This document shows positions 35,101 through 38,076 of a stretch of DNA of 38,076 bases, piece by piece (within the stretch, counting starts at the first letter, position 1; each line of letters starts with the position of its first letter). This DNA comes from Tannerellaceae bacterium (GTDB lineage Bacteria; Bacteroidota; Bacteroidia; Bacteroidales; Tannerellaceae): NCBI GenBank assembly GCA_021204405.1, contig JAJPZJ010000105.1, positions 1 to 38,076 on the forward strand, given 5' to 3'. The translations under genes were made by a program, and so were the position numbers. Below the pieces are notes generated by a model that saw only the letters and a list, made by a program, of their open reading frames with translations, did not search any database and was not told the origin of the DNA.

Positions 35101-37596
35101 ATGAAAACTAAAACTAGCCTGATTTTAACACTACTACTTGCCCTAGCTACCTGGAGCTATGCCGGCGATATAACAATACATACATTTAAATATGCCGGTC
35201 CCGTACAATTAAATAAACCCGTACTGGCCGACAGCTTAAATGTAAAAGGGAAAGCGTTTGAAACAAAAGGATTGCTGAAAACCTCCCTTCCCTTTGAACA
35301 TGTCCTTAACTCACCTGTCATATTAGACACCGATTCGACAGGTAGCATTACACTGGATATTCCTGAAAAAGGATATATGCTGCATCTGCTCGGTTTCTAT
35401 CTGAATAGCGACCGCTATGTAAAAGGCACACTCGATGTAACCGGGTCGGGCGATTTTGAGGTATATGTAGATAATAAGCTCGTAACTCCCAGCTCAGAAT
35501 TGATACTCGAACCCCGGAGATATGAGGTAGTCATAAAATACCTGACTACAGCAGCCGATACCACCCGTGCCAGCCTGAAGGCTGAATATTTCTATAAAGA
35601 AAATGCCGGCGTGGTGGCCACTCCCAAAAGTAGCAAACGTTATACCCTGCAACATATCCTGGAAGGGAAAGACTTCCGTGGGGTAAGCCTGTCTGCCAAT
35701 GGTAAATATGCACTCGTAAAATATATCCAGCGTTACAAAGGAAGTAAAAACGACCTATATGCACAACTGGTCAATGCCGAAACCGGCGAAGTTGTATTGC
35801 AGGAAAACGGATACCTGCGGGATGCCCGCTGGATGCCCACTTCCAATAAGCTCTACTTTACCCGCAACGGATTAAAAGGAATCGAACTCGTGACTGTCGA
35901 CCCTGCTGCTAATATGCGTGAAAAGGTATTGGTAGAGAACCTGCCGCAAGGTAATTTTTATTTCACACCTGATGAAAAAACACTCTTATTCTCTGTAGAG
36001 GAAGAAGGTCCTAAAAAAGCAACCGGCCTGGTACGTATTACTGAACCCAGCGACCAGTTGCCCGATTTCCGTACACGCAACTTTATCTGGCGGTATACCC
36101 TGTCTACCGGCTTGTTTGAACAACTTACCTTCGGCCATAACTCCACACTCATTAACGATGTAAGCAGCGACAGCCGTTACCTGCTATTCACTACCGGCAA
36201 ACGGGTATATACCGAATTACCCCATTTCCGCAACTCCCTTTATAAGCTCGATCTGCATACCCTTGAAGTCGATACCTTGTGGGAAGAGGCAACCTACGTG
36301 AATCGTGCCGCCTTTTCACCGGATGGCAAAGAATTGCTGATCGCAGGCTCAGGAGGAGCATTCGACGGCATTGGCCTGAGTATCCCCGACAACCAGTTAC
36401 CCAACAGCTACAACGGCGAACTGTTTATCTACCACCTGCAAACCCATAAAGTACGTTCACTAACCAAAGATTTCAACCCCAGTACCATAAATGCCGTATG
36501 GAGCTGGTATGATAACCAGATTTACCTACTGGCAGAAGATGAAGATTATCAGCGCATCTTCGTTTGCAATCCTGCAACCGGGAAGATCAGGAAACTGGTA
36601 CTCAATGAAGATGTGGTCACTGCCTATTCACTGGCTGATACAGCTCCTGTACTCTATTATTACGGACAAAGCGTGTCGAATGCCAACAGGCTATATGCAT
36701 ACGACCTGAAAAAAGATAAAAATAAACTGGTACATGACCTTTCTGCTGAGAAACTGAAAGAGATCCGGTTCGGCGAAGTACACGACTGGGATTTTACCTC
36801 CTCAGACGGAAGCCGTATCCAGGGACGTTATTACCTGCCACCCAACTTCGATCCCAATAAAAAATATCCGTTGATCGTCTATTATTACGGAGGAACCTCC
36901 CCTACCAACCGGATGCTGGAAACACGTTATTCCATGCATATGTATGCCGCACAGGGATATGTCGTATATACGCTCAACCCCAGTGGGACTACCGGTTTCG
37001 GGCAGGAATTTGCAGCCCGCCATGTAAATGCCTGGGGACTTCGTACAGCCGACGAGATTATCGAAGGAACAGAAAAGTTTTGCGATACCCATTCCTTCAT
37101 AGATAAAAACAAAATCGGATGTATCGGTGCCAGCTATGGCGGATTTATGACACAATACCTGCAAACCAAAACCGACCTGTTTGCAGCCGCAGTAAGCCAT
37201 GCTGGTATCAGCTCACTCAGCAGTTACTGGGGCGAAGGATACTGGGGTTATGGCTATTGTTCGGTAGCCAATACAGGTACATATCCCTGGAACAATCCGG
37301 AGTTTTACACCAGCCAAAGCCCCTTGTTCAATGCCGATAAGATCAACACCCCGCTGCTCTTATTGCACGGAAAAGCCGATACCAATGTGCCGGTAGGCGA
37401 AAGCACCCAGATGTTCACCGCCCTCCGCTTGTTGGGTAAAACTGTGGAATATATCGAAGTAGAAGGCGAGAACCACGGTATTATGGGATATAATAAACGG
37501 ATCGGCTGGCAGAACAGCATCTACGCCTGGTTTGCCAAATGGCTAAAAGACCAGCCCGAATGGTGGGAAGCCATTTATCCCGATCCTACGCTCTAA
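35101..37596 (+). CDS. S9 family (dipeptidyl peptidase IV-like) exported serine peptidase
   Basis: An 831-residue exported prolyl oligopeptidase-family enzyme. The signal peptide is MKTKTSLILTLLLALATWSYAG. A beta-propeller-like region (about 180-570) precedes the alpha/beta hydrolase domain. The triad is visible: Ser678 in GASYGGF, Asp760 in HGKADTNVPV and His792 in EGENHGIMG, with normal spacing. It likely cleaves oligopeptides in the periplasm. The N-terminal 170 residues are a beta-rich extension. The frame is intact, and the gene is probably co-transcribed with ispE. Confidence 0.93.
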   Translation: MKTKTSLILTLLLALATWSYAGDITIHTFKYAGPVQLNKPVLADSLNVKGKAFETKGLLKTSLPFEHVLNSPVILDTDSTGSITLDIPEKGYMLHLLGFYLNSDRYVKGTLDVTGSGDFEVYVDNKLVTPSSELILEPRRYEVVIKYLTTAADTTRASLKAEYFYKENAGVVATPKSSKRYTLQHILEGKDFRGVSLSANGKYALVKYIQRYKGSKNDLYAQLVNAETGEVVLQENGYLRDARWMPTSNKLYFTRNGLKGIELVTVDPAANMREKVLVENLPQGNFYFTPDEKTLLFSVEEEGPKKATGLVRITEPSDQLPDFRTRNFIWRYTLSTGLFEQLTFGHNSTLINDVSSDSRYLLFTTGKRVYTELPHFRNSLYKLDLHTLEVDTLWEEATYVNRAAFSPDGKELLIAGSGGAFDGIGLSIPDNQLPNSYNGELFIYHLQTHKVRSLTKDFNPSTINAVWSWYDNQIYLLAEDEDYQRIFVCNPATGKIRKLVLNEDVVTAYSLADTAPVLYYYGQSVSNANRLYAYDLKKDKNKLVHDLSAEKLKEIRFGEVHDWDFTSSDGSRIQGRYYLPPNFDPNKKYPLIVYYYGGTSPTNRMLETRYSMHMYAAQGYVVYTLNPSGTTGFGQEFAARHVNAWGLRTADEIIEGTEKFCDTHSFIDKNKIGCIGASYGGFMTQYLQTKTDLFAAAVSHAGISSLSSYWGEGYWGYGYCSVANTGTYPWNNPEFYTSQSPLFNADKINTPLLLLHGKADTNVPVGESTQMFTALRLLGKTVEYIEVEGENHGIMGYNKRIGWQNSIYAWFAKWLKDQPEWWEAIYPDPTL

Positions 37597-37814
37597 AAAT
37601 TAATTGTTTTGGAAGGATTAATCACAAGCTACATACCTTTTATCCCATTAGGGAGTATAGTATGTTCATGCAACGGATATGTATAGAATTATGGTTCAGC
37701 ACTCCTCGACCTTGAGGAGCCCTGGAAAGTAAAATACCGTTCGGGTCCTTATATCATATTATAAATCAAAATCAGTCCTGGCCAAAATCATGAATATTTC
37801 TGATGGTGGTAGCC

Positions 37815-38000
37815 GATTTTTGAGTTCCGGAGGAACGGCCTATCCTAGCCCAGTACGCAGTGCTGGGTAAATGATAGGAAGTTTGCTGAGTCCTGACAGG
37901 ACGACCTACTAAAACCAGCTATTAGACATGTTTTATGCCGTGCTAGCACTCTCATATGATCCATTCCTATTACTCAGGGCGTTGCCCAGTCGTGTTCAGA
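37815..38000. repeat. Large palindrome-related element, family copy C (partial)
   Basis: Carries the modules of the 3170 element: ACGGCCTATCCTAGCCCAG, TACGCAGTGCTGGG, TCCTGACAGGACGA and TATGCCGTGCTAGCACTCTC (inverse of the AGTGCTGTAGGCACGGCATA module), then a partial inverse copy ending near GGGCGTTGCCC. The interval 37597-37814 holds no supportable gene. Confidence 0.55.
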
Positions 38001-38026
38001 AGATTTTTATCATAGATAATTAAATA

Positions 38027-38076
38027 AATGATTATCCGCATAATGTCCGTTGATTTATTGAACATCATATGAATGT
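38027..38076 (-). repeat. Right copy of the 50-base inverted repeat at the contig ends
   Basis: Reverse complement of bases 2-51 with one difference at 38042. Being at the very end, it marks where the contig stops. Confidence 0.85.

Noticed and set aside
1..38076. tRNA or rRNA genes
   Set aside because: No tRNA-like T-loop with matching acceptor stem and no rRNA segment was seen on either strand.

Overview
The window looks like a chromosomal contig from a Bacteroidales bacterium (Bacteroidetes). The DNA is moderately AT-rich. Several genes are preceded by the Bacteroidetes -7 promoter box TAnnTTTG, some with a TTG about 19-21 bases further up. Many products are phylum-typical: the HU-like protein with a C-terminal extension, the sigma/FecR/DUF4974 pair, the fused hisB, the GDP-fucose genes, and a noncoding RNA downstream of rplT matching the location of the Bacteroidales-1 motif. 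I cannot name a genus. Both ends of the window carry the same 50-base sequence in inverted orientation, so the contig probably stops in a dispersed repeat.

Layout. 1-5400: accessory, eroded region with an AraC regulator, small lipoproteins, an HU-like protein, a frameshifted patatin-like phospholipase, remnants of an RND pump and of an LspA-like protein, and several palindromic repeats. 5450-11460 (minus): D-lactate dehydrogenase, then a histidine operon hisG-hisD-hisC-hisB plus a lipoprotein, headed by a clear promoter, a 15-residue His-rich leader peptide and an attenuator terminator. 11460-12650: noncoding, with an array of TTCC/GGAA palindromes, a large palindromic repeat and the Bacteroidales-1-like RNA. 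12650-21110 (minus): translation and housekeeping genes ruvX-def-mmdA-biotin carrier-TPR protein-thrS-infC-rpmI-rplT. 21180-27110 (minus): surface polysaccharide genes rmlA, GDP-fucose synthase, GDP-mannose dehydratase, an OmpA-family protein and a polyprenyl glycosylphosphotransferase. 27390-32400 (plus): a HdeD-like membrane protein and a trans-envelope signalling module (ECF sigma, FecR, and two related carboxypeptidase-regulatory-like proteins, one with an STN domain). 33240-37600 (plus): queD-queE, ispE and an S9 peptidase.

A striking property is that many otherwise well-conserved genes (hisG, hisD, hisC, mmdA, ompA-like, queD, queE, patatin, STN protein) are broken by single-base shifts, nearly all in A/T runs, and that gmd and the HdeD-like gene are altered near the 3' end by 19- and 22-base tandem duplications. 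I give full gene spans across these breaks. Sequencing or assembly error is the simplest explanation, and protein-level conclusions should allow for it.

The most interesting signals are the complete histidine attenuator, the sigma/FecR pair next to an STN protein without an outer-membrane barrel, the 30-base perfect inverted repeat around gmd, the TTCC/GGAA palindrome array upstream of the his promoter, and the modular large palindromes.
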